Source: Cyanobium sp. Aljojuca 7A6 (GTDB taxonomy: Bacteria > Cyanobacteriota > Cyanobacteriia > PCC-6307 > Cyanobiaceae). Taken from it: a stretch of DNA of 64,000 nucleotides. The DNA lies in contig NZ_JAGQCY010000011.1 of NCBI RefSeq assembly GCF_024346455.1, forward strand, positions 50,255 through 114,254. The letters run 5' to 3'. The notes below the pieces were generated by a model. The model saw only the letters and a program-made list of their open reading frames with translations. It was not told the origin of the DNA and ran no database searches. Positions 7,633 to 16,800 of this stretch are shown here, one piece after another (within the stretch, counting starts at the first letter, position 1; each line of letters opens with the position of its first letter). Both the position numbers and the translations under genes were made by a program.

Positions 7633-10600
7633 CGCCAGGCTGAAGTCGGCCGAGCCGGTCACCGTCTCGATCGCCCAGGCCGGCTGGTCGGTGATCGGGT
7701 CGATCCCGGAGAGCAGGTGGAAGTCACCGATCACCTGGTCGGTGGTGACGGTGAGATCGAGGAAGCCGCGCCGGTTCACATCGGCATAGGCCAAGCCGCC
7801 GATGTAGCCCATGAACAGGCCGTCGAGGCCGTCGACGGCGGGGTAGTTCGCCCGGATGTAGGCATCGGCGCCCGGGAGATACCTTTCGAGGCCCGGCGAG
7901 GTGACGCCGGGGGTGGCGAATTCCAGTCCGGCCAGGCTGCCCGTCGTCGTGTCGAGCACGCCGGCCCAGGCGTTGTGGGTGTCACCGGCCAGGCTGATCA
8001 GCCGCTTGCCAAGGGCCAGGGCGCTCTGCAGGAGCGTCTCCCGCTCCACCCCGTAGCCATCCCAGGCATCAAGGTTGTAGGGGATCTTGCCGGCTTCGGC
8101 GAACAGGGCCCGCTCCGCCGCCGTGAGCTGGTCGAAGGGGGTGCCGGTGGCGAGCTTCTGCAGCGGGGCGGCGTACTTGTCGAGCAGGGCAGGATTGCCG
8201 GCATCCAGCAGGAGTTCCGCCGGCACCGCCATCGACTGCATCAGCACCTGTTGGCCCAGCACCTGCCAGGCGGCGGCAGAGCCGGCCATGCGTTGCTGCA
8301 GCCAGGCCATCTGGGTGTCGCCGATCAGATCCCGGTCGGGATCGCCCCAGGCCTGCTGAACAGTGGACAGCACCAGTTGCTGGGTGACCAGGGGAGCCAG
8401 GGCGGCGGCGAAGCCCGGGACCGCCGCGGGGGAGGTCGGCGGGGTGAGGCCCAGCTGGCTCGCATAGGCCGCCAGCTGGGCCGGGTCGGCGAGGATCGCG
8501 CCGATGCGGGCCTGCACCGCGGCGGCATCGGGATACTCCAGCTGCTCATCGCGGGCGGTGAGACGGGTTTCAAGGATGTGCAGCGCCAGCACATCGCCGA
8601 AATCAAAGGAGCGGTAGCCCTGGGTGAGGGGCGAAAGGGCCGTGGCCCCGTCCCCGCTCTGGCGCAGGCCGGGCTCCCGGATCGGCAGCCACTCGTGGTA
8701 GGCCTTCAGGGCGGCGTCGCGCCGGGCGATCCAGTCGCCCTCGGTGGCGCTCTGGTGGTTCTGGGCGCCACCGGCCCAGCTGTCGTTGGCGGTCTCGTGG
8801 TCGTCCCAGATGGCGATCAGCGGCGCCGAGGCGCGCAGCGCCTGGAGATTGACATCGGTGTGGTACTGGGCATAGCGGAGCCGATAGTCGTCCAGGCTGA
8901 CGATCTCGCGGTTGGGCAGGAAGCCACGGCTGCCGGCGGCGTCCTCCGCCTCATTGAAGCCCCCGGGACCGTACTCATAGATGTAGTCGCCCAGATGCAC
9001 CAGGGCGTCGTAGGGGTTCACCGCATGGATGCCAGCGGCCCTGGCGTAGGCCAGGAATTCCTCCTCGGCGGTGAAGTTGGCACAGGAGAACACCGCCAGC
9101 CGCACCGGACCACTGCCCACCGGCAGGGTCTTGGTCTGCCCCACCAGCGACACCGCATCGCCGGAACGGAAGCGGTAGTGGTACACGGTGTCGGCACTGA
9201 GGCCGTCGGCCTCCACCTTCACGGTCCAGTCGCGGGCGACGCTGGTGGTGAACACACCGCGATCGACGATCGAACCGGCCTCGAAACCGGCGCTTGTGGA
9301 CACCTCCCAGTGCACGTCAAGCAGTCCGGCAAAACTCCCGGGCGGTGTGACCCGGGTCCAGAGGATCACCGAATCGGCATAGGGGTCGCCGGAGGCGACG
9401 CCGTGGGAGAAGGCGAGTCCGGCGGGCAGCGCCCGGCCCAGGTCCAGGTCCAGCACCAGGGGGTCGTGGTCGGAGGTGCGGTAGGGATCGGGCGCGAAGA
9501 AATCGCGGGCCGCCGCATTGCCGTTGCTGTTGGTGTCGAGGTTGTAGTCGCGGAAGGCGCCCTCGGCGGCGTTGATGCTCCAGTCGGTCGCTGCCACCGC
9601 CTGGCTCACCAGGGAGGGGGAGATCAGCATGTGATCGAGGGCCCCGCTCATGTCGACCGGGGTGAAGAAGGCATAGCTCGAGGGGGGCTCGGCCGTGAAC
9701 GTGGGCAGGGCGTTGCGGAAGCCCGCCGCTTCGAACACACCGATCGGGTCCTCCTTGGCGTAGGCATTGATGTCGCCCAGCACCACCCAGTCGCTGTCGC
9801 CGTTGCCGGTGGGATCGGTGCCGATCCAGCGCACCAGTTCGCTGGCCGCCGCGGTGCGGGTGGCATTGAAGGCCGCCTGCCCATCCTGTTGATCCAGATC
9901 CAGGCCGGTGGCACCGCCACTGCCCTTGGATTTGAGGTGGTTGACGACCACATTCAGCACTTCGCCGCTGGCCAGTTCCCGGAAGCCCTGGGCCAGGGCC
10001 GGCCGGTTGAGCGGGCTGCCGGTGGAGAGGGGGTCGGTGAAGCTGGCGGTGCCGAGCACCCGGGCCGCGCCGTTGGGGGCCACGGCCTGGCTGTCGTAGA
10101 TCAGCCCCACCTTGATGGCGTCGCTGCCGATCAGGCCGGTGGGCACGAAGCTGTACAGGCGCCCCGAGCCACTGGGCTGGGCGGCGTTGAGGCGGGCCAC
10201 GATCGCGGCGAGGGTGGCGTCGTCGGCATCGTTCTCCAGCTCCATCAGGCCGATCACATCCGCCTGCAGACCCACAAGGGCCGCAGTGAGCTTGGTGAGC
10301 TGGCGCTCCAGTTCTGCGGCCGTGTTGGCCCCGCGGGGGGCCAGGTTGGTGTCCGTGAGGGCGCCGCCGGCGTTGAGGGTGGTGAAGGTGTTCAGCACGT
10401 TGAAGCTGGCCAGCCGCAACTGGCCAGCAGCGGCCGGGGCCGGCGCCGGCGGGCGGGGGTTGCCGCTCTCGAAGCTGAGCGGCGCCGTGGGCTGCAGCCG
10501 GTACTTGCCGAAGTCGAATCCGAGCACCCCTTCCACCGCGGTGATGGTGTCGCCGCGGCGCAGCAGCTGGTCCCGCACCGGCGCCGCCGGGGTGGCCGCC

Positions 10601-12231
10601 GCCGCAGGCCGGTAGCTGCTGTTGCTGCCGTCGTCGAGCACCAGCTCCCGGCGGGCCGTGGCCTGCTCGGCGGCAAAGGCCGCTGGGCCCGGCTCCATCA
10701 CGTTGGTGGGCTGGAGCGGCAGGCCGCCGGCACTGAGCTCCACTTCGCCGAAGCGGAACTGACCGAACAGACCATTAACGCTGAGGGTTTCCGGGAAGCG
10801 CACCCACATGCCCTCGTAGGGCTCCAGATCAAGGGGGCTGCTGCGTTGGGCCAGCAGATCGGGAATGTCGACCCGTTGCGTGTCGCCCAGGCGGCCCTGG
10901 CCTTCCACCGTCAGGGCGCTGACGGACGTGATCGCCGTCTGGCCGAAGCGCTCGGCCACCGTGCCAGTGAGAAGCACCCGGTCACCGATCACCACATCGG
11001 CGTTCGTGCCCGCCAGCGGGTAGGCCACATACAGCCCCTCGGAGGTGAGGTCGCTGGTGTCCCAGTCAGCGGTCTCCTCCTGCAGGAAGAACCCACCCAG
11101 TTCGGCGGAGGCCTGGAAGTCGCCCACCACCACGGCCCTCAGCGTCACGCTCTGACCGACCAGGGGGCTGCTGGCGCCGCTGCCCTGGACCGCCGAGATC
11201 AGGCTGATGCGGTCGTTGTCTTGGATGGTGATGGCCGCACTGCCCGCTCCGCTGGCGATCGCGTGACCGGCAGGAGCCGTCAGCTCCACGACCAGGGTTT
11301 CGGTTCCTTCATCGAGGGCGTCGTCGAGAACCTCGATCGCCAGATCAATGCTGCTGGCCCCGGCGGGGATCACAACCGAACTGGGCAGGGTGCTCAGGTC
11401 GTTGGCATCGGCAAACCCAGCACCGCTACCCAGAGTGATCGGCACCTCCAGGGGCGCCACCGTGGAGCCGCTGCGGCTGATACGCAGGCTGGCCCCATCA
11501 CCGGATTCGCTCGCCACGGCGTCGATGGCCTGGATCGAGACCTCCGGCAGCGCCGGTGGCGTCGAGACCGACAGGCGCAGATCGTCGATGGCCAGGCCGT
11601 GGTCGTTGCCGGGATCGTTGATCTCCGCCCAGCGCAGCCAGAGGGTGGCGTCGGCCGCCCAGGGGCTGGCGGAGAGGTCGAGGCTGCCGCCCACGCCAGC
11701 CACCCGGCCGGCGCCGTTGCCATCGACGGCACCGGCCGTGCTGCCGGTCACCGGGGTGCTCCAGTTGAAGCTGCCGCCCGGGGTGGTCCAGAGGCCCACC
11801 TGCTCGAAGCTGGCGCCGAAGCCCCATTGGAGCTCCATCGTGTGGGCCGTGGTGTTGCCGCCGTTGCGCCACTGCTCACCGTTGAAGGAGAGATCCATGC
11901 TGGCGATCGCCGCCCCGCTGGCATTGGTGAGTGCCAGGGCGAACCAGCCCGCCGGCGAACCGCTGGAAGGGGAACCGAAATAACTGCCGCCCGACCCGAG
12001 CCCCCCCAGGGCCCGGTCGCTGCTGCCCGTCGACCCGTAGCTCACGACGGCGCCGGCATTGCCCGTGCCGCTGTCGGCGTTGTAGCTGATCAGGGCGACG
12101 GGTGCCGCCGCCGGCTGGCGGAACAGGTGCCAGCCCGGCAGGGTCACGTCGTTGGACCAGCCGTTTCCGGAACCGGAGAGGGCCAGGGCATCGAAGCTCT
12201 GGCTGTACAGGCCTGTGAAGAGGGCTGGCAT
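6247..12231 (-). CDS. Giant secreted ExeM/NucH-type nuclease and PhoD-type alkaline phosphatase
   Basis: A 1,994-residue multidomain protein from the ATG at 12229-12231 (MPALFTGLYSQSFDALAL). Domain order, with rough residues: a beta-sandwich like those at the front of ExeM nucleases (1-225); a Calx-beta repeat (229-339); an OB-fold YhcR-like region (340-595); an endonuclease/exonuclease/phosphatase domain (600-930; RLASFNVLN, LMELEND, VVVNHLKSKG, VVLGDINAY, TSDHDPLVLD); a PhoD phosphatase (930-1530; FSHGVASGDP, VHLGDYIYEYG, AIWDDHETANDSW, LAGDTHNAW); and a cadherin-like plus RTX calcium-binding module (1534-1994). There is no signal peptide, which with the RTX repeats suggests type I secretion; no transporter is in the window. 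The likely role is release of phosphate from extracellular DNA and phosphoesters. A GTG 114 bases upstream would add a proline-rich stretch without conservation and is not preferred. Confidence 0.88.
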   Translation of the reverse strand: MPALFTGLYSQSFDALALSGSGNGWSNDVTLPGWHLFRQPAAAPVALISYNADSGTGNAGAVVSYGSTGSSDRALGGLGSGGSYFGSPSSGSPAGWFALALTNASGAAIASMDLSFNGEQWRNGGNTTAHTMELQWGFGASFEQVGLWTTPGGSFNWSTPVTGSTAGAVDGNGAGRVAGVGGSLDLSASPWAADATLWLRWAEINDPGNDHGLAIDDLRLSVSTPPALPEVSIQAIDAVASESGDGASLRISRSGSTVAPLEVPITLGSGAGFADANDLSTLPSSVVIPAGASSIDLAIEVLDDALDEGTETLVVELTAPAGHAIASGAGSAAITIQDNDRISLISAVQGSGASSPLVGQSVTLRAVVVGDFQASAELGGFFLQEETADWDTSDLTSEGLYVAYPLAGTNADVVIGDRVLLTGTVAERFGQTAITSVSALTVEGQGRLGDTQRVDIPDLLAQRSSPLDLEPYEGMWVRFPETLSVNGLFGQFRFGEVELSAGGLPLQPTNVMEPGPAAFAAEQATARRELVLDDGSNSSYRPAAAATPAAPVRDQLLRRGDTITAVEGVLGFDFGKYRLQPTAPLSFESGNPRPPAPAPAAAGQLRLASFNVLNTFTTLNAGGALTDTNLAPRGANTAAELERQLTKLTAALVGLQADVIGLMELENDADDATLAAIVARLNAAQPSGSGRLYSFVPTGLIGSDAIKVGLIYDSQAVAPNGAARVLGTASFTDPLSTGSPLNRPALAQGFRELASGEVLNVVVNHLKSKGSGGATGLDLDQQDGQAAFNATRTAAASELVRWIGTDPTGNGDSDWVVLGDINAYAKEDPIGVFEAAGFRNALPTFTAEPPSSYAFFTPVDMSGALDHMLISPSLVSQAVAATDWSINAAEGAFRDYNLDTNSNGNAAARDFFAPDPYRTSDHDPLVLDLDLGRALPAGLAFSHGVASGDPYADSVILWTRVTPPGSFAGLLDVHWEVSTSAGFEAGSIVDRGVFTTSVARDWTVKVEADGLSADTVYHYRFRSGDAVSLVGQTKTLPVGSGPVRLAVFSCANFTAEEEFLAYARAAGIHAVNPYDALVHLGDYIYEYGPGGFNEAEDAAGSRGFLPNREIVSLDDYRLRYAQYHTDVNLQALRASAPLIAIWDDHETANDSWAGGAQNHQSATEGDWIARRDAALKAYHEWLPIREPGLRQSGDGATALSPLTQGYRSFDFGDVLALHILETRLTARDEQLEYPDAAAVQARIGAILADPAQLAAYASQLGLTPPTSPAAVPGFAAALAPLVTQQLVLSTVQQAWGDPDRDLIGDTQMAWLQQRMAGSAAAWQVLGQQVLMQSMAVPAELLLDAGNPALLDKYAAPLQKLATGTPFDQLTAAERALFAEAGKIPYNLDAWDGYGVERETLLQSALALGKRLISLAGDTHNAWAGVLDTTTGSLAGLEFATPGVTSPGLERYLPGADAYIRANYPAVDGLDGLFMGYIGGLAYADVNRRGFLDLTVTTDQVIGDFHLLSGIDPITDQPAWAIETVTGSADFSLAVRGDSVIDPVITLTGGTVLENLPADTLVGELSATDPDGGDTFSFSFAPNGNPGDLFRLDGERLLTTAPLDFEAAAARRLTLRVNDSAGNSYDRPFTITVEDLAEGAAVQAAVINGPGFSISQRVGGNPPGSVPAGQPLATGSLGSVQTTPITLPGESVPRARIENTSYWNSLKNLTLGSEYWTPSLGTDLLVANFVDVRWDLSTAPPLDFDLQVVGAKRGAIGFGAGNDTLTWLFHSDGASRTNTATASGGEGNDVLRFAAVGSSDLDDVLLADNGRPSGNGSQWDPTYDGRFSTAVASGGEGDDRIETQGNVRLQADGGEGRDTLIGARRNDTLTGGFGEDSLTGGGDDGSFRFAGRGSARRVVVSGGDLIDLRAPGGGGDGAADAVIYALEDGGVDRILGFEAGRDQLQVLGGLGTAQVTEYQNGTFLTFSGRPLQGVLLEGVKGLRLGGLGDDIQLLA

Positions 12232-12345
12232 GGTCCGGGGGGGTAGGCGAGGGGAGAAGGCGGAGACTGGGAGGGGCTCAGGGGGAATCCCAGGGGCTGG
12301 TGGAGGCCGCATCCCTGGTGGAAGGAATGGGCCTCGAGGGCACAC

Positions 12346-12420
12346 TCAGGCCAGGGCGAAGTTGGCCTGGTTGTTGAGAACAGCGGCGCCGAAGTCGGCG
12401 CAGTGACCAAGGGAAAGGAG
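12346..12420 (-). pseudogene. Possible orphan C-terminal tail of another RTX-type gene
   Basis: Between the two giant genes the minus strand can be read as CADFGAAVLNNQANFALA followed by a stop codon at 12346-12348. Short tails of this form (NNQANFALA; compare FNAADFVL at the end of the protein encoded at 59930) are common at the ends of cyanobacterial RTX/type I-secreted proteins. No matching upstream body is seen, so this may be a leftover of a deleted gene. The match is short and could be chance. Confidence 0.3.
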
Positions 12421-12492
12421 AAGCTGGGCGAACCGGTCAGCAACGTTCACGGCTGTCAGGACCGTCCACGGGACGACATCGACCTGCTGCCC

Positions 12493-13878
12493 TCAGGCCA
12501 GCAGGTCGATGTCGTCGCCGGCTCCGCCCACGCTCAGACCCCTGACACCCTCCAGCAGCACGCCCTGCAGCGGGCGGCCCGAGAAGCTCACGAAGGTGCC
12601 GTTGCCGAACTCCGTCACCTGGGCCGTTCCCAGGCCACCGATCACCTGCAGCCGGTCCAGGCCCGCCTCGAAGCCCCTGACCCGGTCCACTCCGCCGTCC
12701 GCCAGGTCGTAGATGACCGTGTCAGCCGCTCCGTCACCGCCACCGCCGGGGGCCTGCAGGTCGATCAGGTCGCCGCCGCTCACCACCACCCGACGGCCGG
12801 ATCCGCGGCCGGTGTAGCGGAAGCTGCCGTCGTCGCCGCCGCCAATCAGGGTGTCCTCGCCCAGGCCACCGATCAGGCGGTCGTTGCGGCGCGCCCCGAT
12901 CAGGATGTCGTCCCCCTCGCCGCCATCGGCCTGCAGCCGCACGTTCCCTTCCGTCTCGATGCGGTCATCGCCCTCACCGCCGTTGGCGAAGGCCGTGCTG
13001 AACCGGCCGTCGTAGGTGGCGTTCCACTGGGAGCCGTTGCCCGCGGGCCGGCCATTATCAGCCAGCAGCACGTCATCGAGATCGGAACTGCCCACCGCCG
13101 CGAAGCGGAGCACATCGTTGCCCTCCCCGCCCGACACCGTGGCCGTGTTGCTGCGGGCGGCCCCATCGCTGTGGAACAGCCAGGTGAGGGTGTCATCGCC
13201 GCCGCCGAAATCGATGGCCCCCCGCTTGGCACCCACCACCTGCAGGTCGAAATCCAGGGATGGCGCCGTGGACAGATCCCAGCGCACATCCACGAAGTTG
13301 GCCACCAGCAAGTCGCTGCCCAGGGACGAGTTCCAGTAGTCGGCGCCGAGGGTCAGGGTCTTGAGGGAATTCCAGTAGCTGGTGTTCTCGATCCGTGCCC
13401 GGGGCTCGCTTTCCCCCGGAAGGGTGATCGGGGCGGTCTGGACGCTGCCCAGGGAGCCGGTGGCGAGGGGCCGGCCGCTGGGGACCGATCCCTGGGGGTT
13501 GCCGCCCACACCGTTCGTGATCGAGAAACCGGGGGCGTTGATCTCCGCCGCCTGCACGGCGGACCCCTCGGCCAGGTCGGTCACCGTGATGGTGAAGGGC
13601 CTGTCGTAACGGGTGCCGTCGCCATCGGTGACCCGCAGGGTGAGGCCGAGGGTCGCGGCCGCCTCGAAGTCGAGCGGGGCGGTCGTCAGCAGACGATCCC
13701 CGTCGAGGCGGAAGAGGTCGCCAGGGTTGCCGTTGGGCGCGAAGGAGAAGCTGAAGGTGTCGCTCCCGTCCGGGTCGATGGCGGAAAGCTCCCCCACCAG
13801 GGTGTCGGCCGGCAGGTTCTCCAGCACCGCCCCGCCCGTGAGGGTGATCACCGGGTCGATCACCGAATCACCGCGCAC
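12493..13878 (-). repeat. Shared C-terminal module, copy 2 (in giant protein 2)
   Basis: This 1,386-base segment matches 6247-7632 with no net length change, beginning at the same residue (VRGDSVIDPVITLTGG). Differences are scattered substitutions. Upstream of it the two proteins have no similarity, so the border of homology is sharp. Confidence 0.92.
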
Positions 13879-16800
13879 CGACAGGTTCTGCAGCCGCCTG
13901 TCGAGGGCCGCCGGGGTGTCGGCCGCCGTGAACGGGTTGGCCGGCGAGTGGTTGGCCGCCAGGAATTCGGCCAGGGCATCCTGCTCGGAGCCGTTGGCGG
14001 CGAAGGTGGCGACGCCGGTGCGGGGGGCGCCGGCCTCTGTGATGTTGACCCGGTTGGGGTTGGTGAGGCTGGCGAAGGGGTAGCCATCGCCGCCGCTGGC
14101 CAGGAAGTCCAGCGTCACCATGCGAATGCTGCGGGTCGGATCCCCCACCACGGAGCCATTGCGCACCACGACGTCAAGGTCGTTGCCGGCGTCGTCCTGG
14201 ATCGCCAGGTTCACCACCCGGGAGCCGGCCGGCCTGCTGAGGTCATAGCTGAAGGCCAAGCCTCCCACCTGGGGGAAACGGCCCTGGTTGACGCCGGCGG
14301 CGATGCCGTGCTCGATCAGGGCCTTGAGTTCGCCGGGGGTGACGCTGACCAGGGACAGGCCGTTGTTGAAGCTCAGGGCGTTGGCAATGTCGTTGCGGGA
14401 GATGCCGCCCTCCGGCTTCACCACATTGCCCTGGGCATCGAACACCGCGGCGGTGGGCAGCAGATCGGGAACGCCGTCGACCGAGCCGGTGGGGATCACC
14501 GACTGACCGATGGAGTTGCGGATACCGCCACCGTTCTTGAGCGAGACCAGAACGGTGGAATCGATCTGGCGGGCATAGGCGAGGTTGGCGTCGGCGGTGA
14601 GGTTGCCGAAGTTGGTCTCCTCGCTGCGCACACCGGGGTTGCGGTTGCCATTGAGGAACACCTCACTGACGCCGAACCATTCCGACTCCTGGGAGACGAT
14701 CACCGCCCGCAGGTTGTCGACCACCTCCTGCACGCGGGCGTCGATGAAGGCTTCGGCGTTGAGGGCCGCCACTCCAGCGGCATCGGTGCGGAAGGCCCCG
14801 CTGATGGTGGGGTCGTAGCTCTCGGGGATGATCACCCCCTGGCTGTCAAAATCGAGCACCAGGCGGCCGAGATACTGGTAGGTGCCATCGGTGTTCACCA
14901 CGGCCACCGGCTTGCCATCGGCATCGGTCTTGATGATCGGGTAGGGGCCCTGGACGCTGTCGCCGGGGCGGGCCACGTCATCGCTGTCGAACAGACGGGT
15001 GTTGGAGCCGCCGGCCACGATGATGTCCACGTGCCGCAGGCGCTCGGCCAGGGCCTGTTCGATGCTGATCTGCTGCATGTGGGCCAGCAGGATCACCTTG
15101 TTGAGCCCAGGGTTGGCTGCGATCAGGGCATCCACATCGGTCTGGATCTCCGCGGCGAGGGCATCGAGATCGGCGGCCGTGGGGATGCCGCTGAAGCCAG
15201 CCGGTGCAATACCGACGTTGCCAGGGCTGGAGATGGTTCTCAGCCAGGGGGTGGTGGCACCGACCACGCCCACCGTCTCGCCGTTCACATCGAAGACGAC
15301 ACTGCTGGTGATGCTGTTGGGCCGCGGCGCCTGACCGGCGGGGACCACGAGGGAGGCGAGGTTGGCGTCGGTGACGAAGTTGAGGTTGCCGCTCAGGTAG
15401 GGGAAGGCGGTGCCGGGGTAGCCTTCGGCCGCATTGGGCCGGATCAGGTCCCGCACCACCGCGGTGCCCTGGTCGAACTCGTGGTTGCCGAAGGCGATCG
15501 CCTGGACGCCCAGGGCGTTCTGGATCAGCACATCACCGCGGCCCACGGCGCCATAGACCTGGGCAGAGGCGCCGTAGAAGAGGCCGGGGATCCAGGCGTC
15601 GCCGCTGGAGAGGGTGAGGGTGTTGGTGAAGCCGGGGATGCCATCGAGATCGATGTCCTGGGCCCGCAGGGCATTGAGCACGCCGGACAGGCGGGGGGCA
15701 TTCTCAAGGGCGGAAATGGCCCCTTCCTGATCGGCCAGGTGGAACAGCTGCAGCTTGAAGGCGCTGCCCGCCGCCAGGGGCGCTGCCGAGGTGATGCTCA
15801 CCACATCGTTGCCTTCGCTGCTGGCGACCACGCCCGCCGGCTCGCCGGCGGCACTGCGCAGGAAGGTGATGCCCTCGATGCGATCAGAGCCGGGGAACAC
15901 CAGCGGATCGACGGCCGCCACGTTGTAGGGGTCGGTGATTTCGAAGATCGCCGCCACGCTGGTGGTGGTGCGCTCCAGGGCCACGAAGGCGTAAGTGCGG
16001 CCGGCCACGGTGGCGATCTCCACCATCTCGGGCTCGGTGCCCTTGTCGTCGTCGCGATTGCTGGCCATCAGGCCGAGGCTGTTGGCCAGCTCCTCAAGAG
16101 CCGAGCTGGAATCAAAGACCACGTTGCCCTGGTCGTCGAAGATGCGCAGCGATCGGGAGCCGATGCTGAACGGCTTGTCGATCAGGCCATCGCCGTCGAT
16201 GTCGCCGTAGTCGTTGAGCAGATTGAGGCGGGTGCGGCTGATCCCCGTGGAGGCCGCAAAGGCGGCATTCAGCGCGGCCACCCCGGGATGGTCGCGGAAG
16301 GGGGTGGTGCCGTCTCGCACCGGGGCAGCACTGTTGGCGCGGCTGAGATCGAACCAGATGTTGCCCTGGTCGGGCTCGTATTCGCGCGAATCCCCCTCAC
16401 CCACGGCCAGCAGGAAGTTGCGGCCCTGGGCATCGGTGAAGGCGGCGATGCCGTCGGGCATGGTGAGGCCGTAGAGCGGTAATCCGCTGACGGGGCGGTA
16501 TTGGTTGCCGCCGACATCGGTGCCATCCACGTCCCGGTCGGAGCTGTCGAAGCCGGCGCCATCGAAGCTCACCACGGTGATGGTGTTGCCACTGGCGCCT
16601 TCGGTGCCGAAGTCGTTGTCGTAGTTGATCACCAGCGCGCCGTCGTCGCGGATGGTGAGGCCTTCCGGCTTGTCGAAGGCCAGGCTGCCGCCGATCGAGG
16701 GAAGATTGAACAGCTCGATCTTGTGGGCCAGGCGAATGCCGGCGGCCGCCAGGGCATCGGCGCTGGAGAGGCTGAAGATCGTCGGGGTGGCGGGGTTGCT

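Noticed and set aside
6685..12246. A plus-strand open frame of about 1,850 codons opposite giant gene 1
   Set aside because: It is the antisense shadow of a long high-GC gene: its sequence is rich in Gly, Ala, Arg, His and Gln without any domain, while the minus strand has clear enzyme motifs throughout.
12403..16482. A plus-strand open frame of about 1,360 codons opposite giant gene 2
   Set aside because: Same reason: low-complexity antisense translation, no motifs, whereas the opposite strand encodes recognisable phosphatase domains.
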